Source: Zygaena filipendulae (Eukaryota; Arthropoda; Insecta; Lepidoptera; Zygaenidae). Taken from it: DNA of 64,000 bases. The DNA is taken from assembly GCA_907165275.2 (NCBI GenBank), contig OU015650.1:10384001-10448000 (forward strand), given 5' to 3'. The notes below the pieces were generated by a model. The model was given only the letters and a program-made list of their open reading frames with translations. It had not been told where the DNA came from and ran no database searches. Position numbers and translations under genes: made by a program. Shown here piece after piece: positions 33,201 to 42,953 of this stretch. Numbering within the stretch: position 1 is the stretch's first letter; each line of letters starts with the position of its first letter.

Positions 33201-35217
33201 ACGTAGTGGTGATATACTCTTTGTTTCAATAGATAGATACATAATTACTGACTTATTACGAAACTTAAATATAAATCAAACTATTTTCGCTCTGAATCCG
33301 GAATGTTAAATATTGGCACAATTTACAAAAATGTGAATCGAACTGGGCAGTGGAAACACTATTATCCATTTATATGTTATGCTAGCTTTTTCCTGGGGTT
33401 TCACCCACGTTAATTAGGGAGTTCTCGCAGGAGTCAGGGCTTCTCTGAAATAATTTGCTGCATACTTCTACTCTACGTAAACTGTCCTCCCCGCCCGCCC
33501 AGTTTTATATTACCTATGTCACGTAGTTTCCGAAATAATGTATTTAACTAGTCAGTGAGTCAGTAACCTTTCGTTTTTATATACTACTCTAACTTGATAA
33601 TAGTTATTTGTTATACATGAGTGCAAAGTTGCTTTTAACCGCGTGCTCAACTTTGATGACCGATCAAGCGAAGAATTCTAAAATTGAAAATTCAAAAATT
33701 AGAATCATGAGCGTTAGCGAGGGAATCTAAAGAGCACAAGGTGAAAAATTTTTGCACTCGAATGCAACAAGTAAGTTTTCATCCCCCTTCAGCGAGGAAA
33801 TGACTAAATGAAAAATAAAACATTTACAATCACAAGATACTTTTATTTCAGTTTAGGTACATATTTACTACAACATTATGATAGGTAAGTATTACAGAAA
33901 AATATTTATATTATGTATAACAAATAATACTAGGTACATACCTAAACTCAAGCGGATAAAAACGGCTTTTGCGCTCAGATATCGAATAGCAAAAATACCA
34001 TTTCCGAGGTGGGCGGGATGAAAAAGTAATTTTATTTTTTAAATTCTTACTAGTTGAACCCCACGGTTGCATGAGATTTCGCCTTTTCCTGTGGATTAAA
34101 AAATATTCTTACAATCATTATCCAAAACAACAAATCAGTCCAGCCATTTTAGAGTTTTTGTGAAATTACCGCACGGTAATTATTTTTATTTTTATAGATC
34201 TATTACAGCGAGAGGCACTTCATTCACTCGTCAATTTTATAAGTTAACGTAAAGTTATCGCATTACGATATTAAAATATAAGTTATTCATTTCAATTAAA
34301 GTTACTGTGCACAGTATGCATGATTCTACCGGTGTTATTTAATTAAACTTATTGAACTCTTGTCTTATTTATTCACTTTAGGTACTATTTTTATTACTAT
34401 TCACTGTTAATAAAAAGAATTATAATCGCCGCCGCATTGTAAAAATTTATACCTACGTACATTTATTCATCTTTTATGCGTTCCTTCCTATTATAGTAGG
34501 TATTCATTCGATTATGACGAAACTGCGTCCGCGAATGTACGGCCAGAGGGGTATTATGTAACTTTTGTTTCTATCATTTTTCGGTTGCAATCAAAAATAT
34601 GGCGGTTTTGCGATTGCAATATGCACGTTTTGATGTTACAATAGCTAGTATTTAACCAAAATAAATATACTTTAAAAGTTAAAGCTGCCCAAACATGATA
34701 AATTAATCACAAATTCGCAATTTTTCTGATTGAAACTGAAATATGATAGCAACAAAAGTTACATAATTGCCTTGCAGAAAGTAAAGTCATTAATAAAAAA
34801 TAGGCATTGCAAGTTCCTATTTAAGCAAGGAGACGCCATTAACATTGGTCACAAAAACTAAGAAATTACGCATCCAAGTAACAAATATTATATAACACAC
34901 GGCCGGGTTTTGGGTTGGGATCTCGCACTTTTGGCAGAGAGAGTTCATTTGTCAATAGCGTTTCCTTGGCTATAGTGTGAAAAATGAAAAAATATAAAAC
35001 ATTGTAATTTTAAACGAGGAACATAATTATTCAAGCTCGTGAAGATTTATACTTACATAAAAAAGAAAAAAATAATACTGAATAACCTTCTTCAGTGTCC
35101 TTCGTTTAACCTTACACCACCACCGAGACAAATTAAATTAAGCGAAAGTAAAAAATAAACAAATCCTGAAACAATAATCTAAGAAATGTGTTTTTCTTTT
35201 TCAGCTATTATCCTTAG
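30255..35217 (+). CDS. secreted Gly/Ser-rich preproprotein (gene 1)
   Basis: Four coding exons: 30255-30450, 32501-32663, 32749-32784 and 35205-35217, with GT/AG ends and matching phases (1, 2, 2); product 135 aa. The ATG follows an acceptor tttccag by eight bases. Residues 1-19 form a signal peptide (MHSLTLVVLAFLVATVTSS), followed by an acidic pro-region to about 59 ending NKR, a probable prohormone-convertase site. The predicted mature chain begins GLLLLKKKLLLG, continues with an Ala/Leu/Lys stretch, then a Gly/Ser/Lys/His/Tyr-rich tail, and ends YYP. Exon 1 splits the Gly codon after LLL exactly as in gene 2 (42954). Exon 3 is 36 nt and phase-symmetric, so skipping it would keep the frame. 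The product is probably secreted and processed; function (cuticle, matrix or defence) is not known. The family is unrecognised. Confidence 0.7.
31239..31989. mobile_element. hAT-like element in gene 1 intron
   Basis: Long inverted ends: left AGCGTTCCGCGGACTAACGG and, from the right, AGCGTTCCGCAGACTTACGG, continuing imperfectly for about 70 bases. A second inner pair is built on 'ttgactctcaaaacgtgat' and 'gcatgtctgcc' (about 31385-31475 and 31770-31850). TAGACTG stands on both sides (31232-31238 and 31990-31996), supporting a 7-8 bp target duplication. No transposase. The 65-codon frame inside is chance. Confidence 0.6.
32161..32350 (-). repeat. Helitron-like repeat, body C
   Basis: Reversed, starting tagctgtcccctgcggttt and including 'cacagcttcctataggtgaa', 'ttttcaaaatcggttcagtag' and 'gagattactccctacaacg'. 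It lies about 150 bases upstream of gene 1 exon 2. Confidence 0.7.
32785..34542. other. gene 1 intron 3, first part
   Basis: AT-rich. A Helitron-like scrap starts near 33380 (gctagctttttcctggggtttcaccc). A segment at about 33605-33795 containing 'gagcgttagcgaggg' resembles other lepidopteran repeat debris. No coding exon was recognised between 32784 and 35205. Confidence 0.4.
34543..34777 (+). mobile_element. MITE, 'TGTAACTTTTGT' family, copy 3
   Basis: Ends GGTATTATGTAACTTTTGTTTC and, inverted, GGCAATTATGTAACTTTTGTTGC. The interior matches copy 2 (14241) closely, including 'tatggcggttttgcgatt' and 'aatatactttaaaagtt'. It sits in gene 1 intron 3. Confidence 0.7.
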
Positions 35218-35364
35218 CGGTTGTAACCAGTGGAGCATACCTACTCGTATTTATTTTCTAATCGCAGGACAAGATAAGCAAGAAATTAGTACATAAAGCA
35301 ATAAGTTATGTGCTGTATTATTATGCTTTTAGAGTAATTTTGATAATTAAGGAAATAGTCATTA

Positions 35365-35370
35365 AATAAA
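35365..35370 (+). terminator. polyadenylation signal of gene 1
   Basis: AATAAA 148 bases after the stop codon; a second copy occurs at about 35400. Either could define the 3' end. Confidence 0.55.
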
Positions 35371-35984
35371 GATAAAACTGTATAGGATCTAGATCTACTA
35401 AATAAACGATTTTTGTTTTTATTAGTAGATAGAAGCAAGTTCATAGATAGAAAGTAAAGAGAGCACTGAAAGCTTATTATTTACGTGTAAATTAATTACA
35501 ATAACTATAGAAATGTGTGTAAAAACTAAATTATTTGCCATCAACAGTAGAAAAATGGAAATCTATATACATATTCATAATAGAGTTAGTTTGAATATCA
35601 CTCGTCATTTTGCTGTCATCAATGAATAGACAGGTAAAATTATAATATTGGTTATGATATTTATAAAAAACTTCTCAAATGTTACAAACTTGTTGAATAG
35701 AATGTAGAAAAGTTTTTTATATTCAATAGTTTTTACAGAGACAAAAACGTTTTAAGGGATCTTTTTAATATAGGGAGGGATATTTTTTAATATAGATTAA
35801 AATTATTCTACTTGCTTGGTCTTTGTTTATTTGCTTATCCCCTTTTCCTAACAGTTACAATGAGTCAGGAATGGAGTCACTTGGTTGCTATATCTTCACG
35901 AAAAAGTGTAATGTGATGTAATGTCCATTATGTGTTATTGTAAAGTAACTCGAAAGTGAACTTGACTAGGATTGGACTAGTTGT
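35371..35984. other. intergenic, no gene seen
   Basis: AT-rich spacer beyond gene 1 without supported features. Confidence 0.5.
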
Positions 35985-36150
35985 GCCCTCGGTTTCACGT
36001 TCCGTAGATCCAGAGATTACCCACTACAATCTCACAAACTCACCAACTCATTAACTCTGGAGTTCCCGAGGGAATTCTGGGATTAAAAAGTGCCCTGTAT
36101 CACTCTGCATCACTGTAGCTCCCTATAAGTAAAAGAATTTTCAAAAGCGG
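35985..36150 (-). repeat. Helitron-like repeat, degraded body C
   Basis: Contains 'gttgtgccctcggtttcacg', then rearranged body-C segments ('gagattacccactacaatctc', 'tggagttcccgagggaattc', 'gtagctccctataagtaaaa'). It is immediately followed by a second, better copy. Confidence 0.55.
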
Positions 36151-36168
36151 TTCAATAGATCTAGAGAT

Positions 36169-36372
36169 AGTTGTTCCACCGTGGTTTTACCCGCGGTAAA
36201 AGCAGAGTTCCCGAGGGAATTTCGGAATAAAAAGTATCCCATGACATTCAGGATCACTGCAGCTTCCTATAAGTGAAAGAATTTTCAAAATCGATTCAGT
36301 AGATTCAGAGATTACCCCCTACAACGTCACAAACTCACAAACTTTTGCTCTTTATAATATTAGTATAGATGG
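36169..36372 (-). repeat. Helitron-like repeat, body C
   Basis: Clear reversed copy from gttgttccaccgtggttttacc through 'gcagcttcctataagtgaaag' and 'ttaccccctacaacgtcac' to 'gctctttataatattagtatag', which shows the body-C 5' end. Confidence 0.7.
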
Positions 36373-37059
36373 ATTATCATATAAAGCCTTCTTAGAAAAA
36401 TTATAGTCAACAGCGTTAATCCAATTAAAAAAAAAAAAACAATGCAAATAACATAACGCTGTAATAATGAATGAGGATAAAGCTATTTTTATCGTTAATC
36501 CAGTTGGATCACAATAAGATTATGGAAGATAAAGACACAACTATGTATCATCTTCTCAGGTTTCGAATTTTGAAAAACCTATGTAATTTAATATTTGAAA
36601 TCAATATTTTAATTTTACATTTCTGACTTCAGTAATTCCAACTCTCTGCTTCTGGCCGTCAGTCAATCCGTTTCTACCTTAAACATCTACTACAGCTTGC
36701 TCTATAACAGGTACATAATATCATACTCGGAGAGTCGTAGCCACGGTGAGGCTGGGATTCCCCTGGCTTATGATATTAATCAAGCAATATATATGCCTGT
36801 TCTATAATATAAAAACATTGTTATTTTTAGTTTTGAGTCGATTTTGTTTTGCGATGGAGTCGAAATCGTCTAAAACTGGTTTCTAGTATGGAGACCAAAA
36901 CTGGATAGTTTACATTTGGTTGTTTTAAAGTTTTTAATATGAAATTTACACTATTCAAGTTTCTATCCGTTAAAGGAAGTCCTAAGATAGAATATTGCAT
37001 TCCATGCGAAGATAAGGACGGTGGGTTGCTATATTTTAAATAATAAAAGGGTACGGTAA

Positions 37060-38260
37060 AGCAGCGATCAGACGACACGGTAAACAGGGCTCAAACGAAA
37101 TAAAAAGTCAAGACGGAGCGCTGTGAACAAAGAAGTGAAGCCGATAAAACTACGCCTCAGCGTGTACCTACATGCACAGTTACACGCACACACATATAAC
37201 GAAACTACGCCTTACCTCGTCAGTCGAGCTATTCCGACGCGCGGAGTGTCACGCTGTAATAATTCCTATTTTTCAAAGAAAAAATACCGAATTTTGTAGT
37301 GAAAGAGTGTAAAAACCAATCTTCGAAAAATAAAAAGCAGGCTAGAACCACATTTTTAATAAAATATCAATTTATTAATTTATGACAACTTGGAACACAA
37401 AACCTCCACAACTTTCATAAGTGTTGCTACTATAGTGAGCATCACAATAGTCCCCGTTGAATTTTTCTGGTGAATTTTCACCACATTTTGGTGATTTGAT
37501 GAAAAACTTTTAGAATATAATATTGTGATTTTATATGTATATTTCTAATAAGTACCTATGAGATATTAAAGATACATTTTTTATATATTATGTTGTTATG
37601 TTTTGCTTTCCTTGGAAATGAACTGATTCGAATTATTTTTTCTTGAGAATAAAATGAAAAAAAAAACACATGAAAATAAGTATGTTTTACGGTCTAAGAG
37701 CAAACCATAAATAAAAAAATCATAAACCAAGAAATAAATAATTAATACTATAATTCCTACCTATACCAACGTTCAGTTAGCAAAAAATAAACAAATTAGT
37801 AACAAAACAAATAATAAGATATTTAATAACAATATTTTCAATTTAAGTAATAGATTTTTTTAGATAATATTTCTACTTATAAGAAACTATAAATGAATTA
37901 GAAAGAAAATTACGATAATAATAATCTTATATACCTACTTATTAGATAAACAGATATACCTAGAAAATAACAAGGTTTTTGAATTAATATTCTGCAAGTT
38001 TTTTACCAAATCGCCAAAGTTAATACAACAATTATTATTATTATTATAACACTAAAAACATTCGATTTGGTGAAATTTCACCAGCTATGGCAACATTGAG
38101 CACCCTAACTGCGCTAAGTCGGATCACACCACCTGATTTAGGAGCATGGCCACCGGGTCCGTCCGGTCACCCTAATTAGAGACCCTAACTCTCTAAACCC
38201 GATCACACCACCCTAAATCAGAGTTAGGCTCTCTGAATACCGTGTAGTCTGATCGCTGCT
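37060..38260. mobile_element. Harbinger-like non-autonomous transposon
   Basis: Termini AGCAGCGATCAGACGACACGG and, inverted, AGCAGCGATCAGACTACACGG are flanked by TAA on both sides (37057-37059 and 38261-38263). The 3-bp TWA duplication is typical of PIF/Harbinger elements. The 1.2-kb interior has no transposase. Near the right end a 'gatcacaccacc' block with 'ctaaatcag' or 'ctgatttagg' occurs twice. Confidence 0.65.
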
Positions 38261-38654
38261 TAAGCGACTGACTGATTGATGGACAAAGCACAGCCCAAAC
38301 TAGAAATTTTGCACAATACTTCGTTTTCAAGCACTATATAAGAAAGGGATTTTTTTAGAAATCAATTCCTATAAAGACGCGTGACGTAATTGAGAAAAAG
38401 GGGATTTAAAAAAAGCATGGTTTTGGATCCTGCATTACATAGCTCTTAAAACTAAGGCTCATGTTAACTTAATAGAAATAATAGAAACCGAAAATGGATT
38501 TTATATAATACATTTTAGTACAAATAAATAAATTCAAGCGTAATGAAATACTGTTATCAGAAAAGTAACTGATTTGAAAGTAAGCAGCAGTAACTATCAA
38601 CTCAAATTTTTCTAGAATCAATTCCTGATCCTGTACGAGTATAAACCCTTGTAT

Positions 38655-38895
38655 GTCATCTATACATATAAAATGCTTTGTCCTGAATGACTGATGGATC
38701 AACACACAGCCTAAACCGTTGATCGTATAGAGACCTGAAACTTGTAGGGTGTGTTCTTTGTATGACGTAGGCATCCGATAAAAAATGATTTTTGGAAATT
38801 CAACCCCTAGATGAAAAAGGGTTGCAAAGTTTGTATGGAACAATTCCGCGGGAACTTCGAAATTATCGCGGGTGAAACCGCGCGGGACAGCTAGT
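38655..38895 (+). repeat. Helitron-like repeat, body E, unit 1
   Basis: Body with 'gacgtaggcatccgataaa' and 'atgatttttggaaattc', ending in the shared tail 'tatcgcgggtgaaaccgcg' plus GGACAGCTAGT. The 151-codon minus-strand frame here is incidental. Confidence 0.6.
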
Positions 38896-39077
38896 CTGAA
38901 TACAAAAGGCAACTCATCTATCAACGCACAGCCAAAACTACTGAACGGATTTCGCTGAAATTTGGCATACAGATAGTTATAATGACGTAGGCATCCGCTA
39001 AGAAAGGATTTTTGAAAATTCGAATTCCTGCGGGATCGCCGAAATTTCCTTGGGTGATACCGCGGGGCACCGCTAGT
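38896..39077 (+). repeat. Helitron-like repeat, body E, unit 2
   Basis: Second same-orientation unit directly after unit 1. It repeats 'gacgtaggcatccgctaag' and 'ggatttttgaaaattcgaat' and ends 'accgcggggcaccgctagtt'. Confidence 0.6.
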
Positions 39078-40539
39078 TAAAAATAAAGTGTGAACTAGTG
39101 ATTACCGAAAATTCAGATTTATGACTGGAGTTAGACCCGTGGTTTGACCTATGACATTTGACATACCTACTTGCTTACTTTTGTCTCATACATCTGTAAT
39201 ATTTTACTTATAGTTTGTCATACCTGCTCGTGTCTCGTGTTACTAACCCACTTTAGTATGTTTGTAGATTAAATATTGTACCATATATAAAAATCTGTTT
39301 TAAGGAGTCTCCGGCTTCTGTCGCGCCGTAAGTTTTGCTAAGAGTTCTTTTGAATGGATGGCGTTCATCAAATATTACACAAGGTGTAATTTTAAATGTG
39401 GAACACATTATTCAATCTCTCAATATTAATTTATGCTTACATCTAGATACCTAAGTAATAAAATATTAAGGTACAATAAGAAAAATTTAAATAAATGACA
39501 GAGAAAAGCATAACAAAGAATATGGGTTTAGGCCGGTGAACGACCTTTACATTTAATTTTCCATCGTGTCAGTAATAGGTACAAAGGAAAAGAGGGTTGA
39601 ATGACCTTTAAATGGGGTATGATCCTTCAGCGCATTGGCAGCTTGCGTGCTCAATTTTCATGAACTTTAAACTTTATATTTTTAATAGGTTGAAAAATAT
39701 ATTTACGATACGAATATTTTATGTTTTTGCAAATATTTATTTGAGATGAGAATCGTTCCCTCGTTTAATTTTGCACCCTGTATATAATAATCACAATGTT
39801 TTATTTCGTCACACGCGCATAAGCTATCACTGTCTGTTCACTATATTATTTAATTATTTTACGATATGCCTCTTAATTCTTGAATGATTTGAGAACAGGA
39901 ACTAAAATCCACTTAATTTTTTGCTTTTAAGTAAACACATTGATTGCAGAACTATAATCATATTGAATAAAGTGAATTAGGATTTGAATCGTCAGATTAC
40001 ACTACACGGTAGGACTAGTAGTAATATCTGTGCAGTATAGAAAATTAAATTGGCCAAGAAAGCAGTGTTTATTTATTTGGTCAGTTTTTTAACATTTAAA
40101 TCTAGGTACTCCACAGCCGATTTCTTGATAAATAAGAAAAACCGGAAGTTTTTCGACAACTGTTTTTTGGTGGTAAATTCTCGTGAATGACAATGAAATA
40201 CCGGTCGGGCCGGGTCGCGGGTGCGGAGGGCGAGCCGCTCTACCTACTCGCCCAGTAGATGGCCATAAAACTTGTCGCTGTCACAGGTCAATCACCTTCA
40301 TTATTTTTCTCCTGGCTTATACAGGATGAAATAAACGAACTATTTCCTCATAGGGTTCGTTTAATGGAGAAATTTGATCCTTACGATTGACCCTATCGAT
40401 TGGGGTTATTAAAGTATGTTAGTCGATTCGATTGCCGGCCGGCTGAGGCCAGCGATTTTTCACAAATGAGTGAATTCAGTTAAGCCTACTTATTTAAAAA
40501 AAAATGTAAATCCGTTCAACCTTTATAGGAACCTTTATA
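39078..40539. other. intergenic, no gene seen
   Basis: AT-rich except for a GC-rich stretch at about 40200-40255. No supported coding or RNA gene. Confidence 0.45.
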
Positions 40540-40640
40540 GGAAGCTACGGAAGTCTCGAGTGACTTCGGGTACTTTTTATCCCGAAGTTCCTACGGTAGC
40601 CCCGAAATTACCGCGGGTGAAACCGCGGGGGTCAAGTAAT
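40540..40640 (+). repeat. Helitron-like repeat, body C, 3' part
   Basis: 'aggaagctacggaagtctcg', 'gggtactttttatcccgaa', then the hairpin 'accgcgggtgaaaccgcggg'. The terminal CTAGT is altered to CAAGT. Confidence 0.6.
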
Positions 40641-40674
40641 TATATAATACTAATTATATTAAATTAAAGTTCTC

Positions 40675-40937
40675 CACCGCGTCTGTCTCTTCGCGATAAA
40701 CCCAAAAACTACTGACCGGATTTTTATGCGGTTTTCACTGTTAGGATGATAGAGTGAGTGAGTTCATGAGGAAGGTTTAGGTGTATGACTTGTCAGGATT
40801 TAGCATAAATTGGTTAAAATTAAAAGGATGATTGTTGGAAGTGTCGGAAAAAGTACGTTATCAGGAGTACAGAGAGGGACATAGGGTACTTTTCCCCGGA
40901 AGTCCCGCAGGAAATTAACGCGGGTAGCAGCTAGTTA
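40675..40937 (+). repeat. Helitron-like repeat, body D with body A tail
   Basis: Starts with body-D words ('cgcgataaacccaaaaactact', 'tatgcggttttcactg') and ends with body-A words ('agagagggacatagggtac') and a reduced hairpin before AGCAGCTAGTT. It looks mosaic. Confidence 0.5.
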
Positions 40938-41052
40938 GTTAATAATAATGTTCCGATTATTCTATGATTAGAGTACTTTCCCTCCAGGAAAGCTTCGTTT
41001 GTTCCACCCGGTATGATTAAAGAAATTTAACCACTTAGATAGTTTATTCGAA

Positions 41053-41230
41053 ACTAGTCGTTCCCCCGCTGTTCAACCGGCGTCAATTTCGGAAGTCTCT
41101 CGAAAACTTTTTGTATGGGTTGGGGCAAAAGTACCTATCTTAGATCTTACTCATAAATGCTGTAGCTTTTTATCTGTGAAAGAGTTTTTAGAATCGGTTC
41201 AATAGTTTGTAGGGTTCTACAAATATATCA
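41053..41230 (-). repeat. Helitron-like fragment, body C
   Basis: Begins AAACTAGTCGTTCCCCCGCTG and carries 'gtagctttttatctgtgaaa' and 'gaatcggttcaatagttt'. Strongly diverged. Confidence 0.45.
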
Positions 41231-41380
41231 ACTTCTCCCTGTATTGCCTGTTAGTTAAATTTAGTAGGTATACCTTACTATAACTAAAATTTAAGACTGA
41301 TGTTTTGGATTTGTCAAATAATGGATTTAACAAAAACCATATTTTAATAAACACAAATAAAATTTAAGTGTTTGTTTCAG

Positions 41381-41535
41381 GGGCCATATTTTTGAATCGG
41401 TCGAATTACTTTTCGCACATGGAATTGCAAGATTCGCATGTGAATGCTTAAAAAAATGTGAGCAATCGCATGTGAATTCGCGATTCCGTATGTGAAAGTA
41501 GATAATTCGAACGATTCAAAAATACGCATCCAGAT
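41381..41535. repeat. short foldback repeat
   Basis: The left arm contains TATTTTTGAATCGGTCGAATTA and the right arm, read inward, TATTTTTGAATCGTTCGAATTA, with inverted 'cgcacatggaat' and 'cacatacggaatcgc' inside. Probably a small MITE of about 155 bp. Confidence 0.5.
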
Positions 41536-42671
41536 TTTAGAAGTTTTCGGTTTGAAGTTTTTCCGTGAGTAAATTCGATACCTGATTAAAATTAACAACA
41601 TTTGTTACTTTCGTTGGACTCAGCACAGCATGGAGGAAATATCTAAAGCGCGATGCGGTCGTGAGCATGGGTATGCAAGTTAAGTCTTTTAGCAGGTACT
41701 TACTCATTCATATTCAAATTAGATTGACTAGGTGTACAAAAATACACTACTAACATAGGTACTTACTTATGTTACACAAAAAATACCTAAAAGGTACCTA
41801 TGTTAGAAAGTGGCAAATATCTGCCCCCCTAAGTCGACTTGACAATCTTTACGTGTTATCGTTTTAAAAATTCGCGAGTTTCGTGGAATACTTGGTTAGA
41901 ACGAAGTTTTTTCCATATTAAACTGAGTGCTATATTATGTCCGTTATACGTGAAAAAAGTGAAAATGACTAAAAATACTCATTTCGATAAAACGATAGTT
42001 GCTTTGTTTTTCCATAGAGCAGCCGTATAACACCGTGACGGAAAATGAATTTTTACTTCAATCCATACCGTGCGAAACTTATCGACATAACACGTAGTTC
42101 CAAAAATTGGCTACGATTTTGCATGATTTTGCGTGACATGGCGATAAGGTCCTTTCTATGCCTAGCGAGTACGATTAAACCTTGTCAACTTGACTACGGC
42201 AGCTGGGGCTGTGAATGAATACCTAGTTAAAGTAAAAACTGCCAGCAGCAAGCAACTAAAAATATCGTGTCTCGTCACGAACTAACTAGAACATAGAATA
42301 CCTACTTAATTAGCTGATAGAATAAAGTAGTACTTTATTTAAAACTTAATATTTTATTACATTTCGACCTTAAAAGCTACCACAAGAATAAATTACGTTT
42401 TCTATATTCGATACCTAGTCGAAAGTCTGTGAGAAGTTGGTTATTTTTAAGCATAATAATTAATTATTTTTTGAAACACAACACCAATAACTTTTGCACT
42501 TAATATTATATTGGTAAGTTCGATGCTTCTAACAAAATTTAAACTTGCCTATAACTTTAACGCTCGTTTATAGAGTGACCACGGCTTATACATACAATAT
42601 ACATACGTAAGCAATAAGTTAATACATATATTTGTAGGACATTGACGTACCTCCTGTGTCGCACGTCGACC
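41536..42671. other. intergenic upstream of gene 2
   Basis: AT-rich. The 63-codon frame at 41839-42030 lacks motifs. No repeat end was recognised. Confidence 0.4.
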
Positions 42672-42679
42672 TATAAAAG
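42672..42679 (+). promoter_or_regulatory. TATA box of gene 2
   Basis: TATAAAAG in a GC-richer context, with an initiator-like GACAGTAG whose central A lies about 31 bases downstream (near 42703). It precedes gene 2 on the same strand. Confidence 0.55.
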
Positions 42680-42702
42680 TCAGAGGCAGGATCTCACCTG
42701 AC

Positions 42703-42756
42703 AGTAGGTAAAAAAAGCTCCACCTGCTTGTTACTCTGCGCCGGACCTTAATTAAG
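42703..42756 (+). other. candidate untranslated exon 1 of gene 2
   Basis: From the predicted start to a donor ATTAAG|GTGCGT. It would join the acceptor 'ttttgatatcag' at 42945, eight bases before the ATG, the same spacing as in gene 1. A second possible donor, CAGTAG|GTAAAA, exists at 42707. Confidence 0.4.
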
Positions 42757-42953
42757 GTGCGTCCTTTATTATATACATTACATTAAATTAAAAACGATGG
42801 AAATCTCTTTAAGCTTCTCTTTTAAAATATTTTTTTGAGTTTTTAATTATAAAAAAGGTTTTTAAAGCTACTAATCAGCTGTCTATAATTTCCACAAAAG
42901 CTTCATAATATTATAAAAAAAATATATTTTAAATTTTGATATCAGATAGAACA

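Noticed and set aside
38469..38924. 151-codon minus-strand frame
   Set aside because: Lies over Helitron-like repeat sequence and continues into AT-rich DNA; no protein features.
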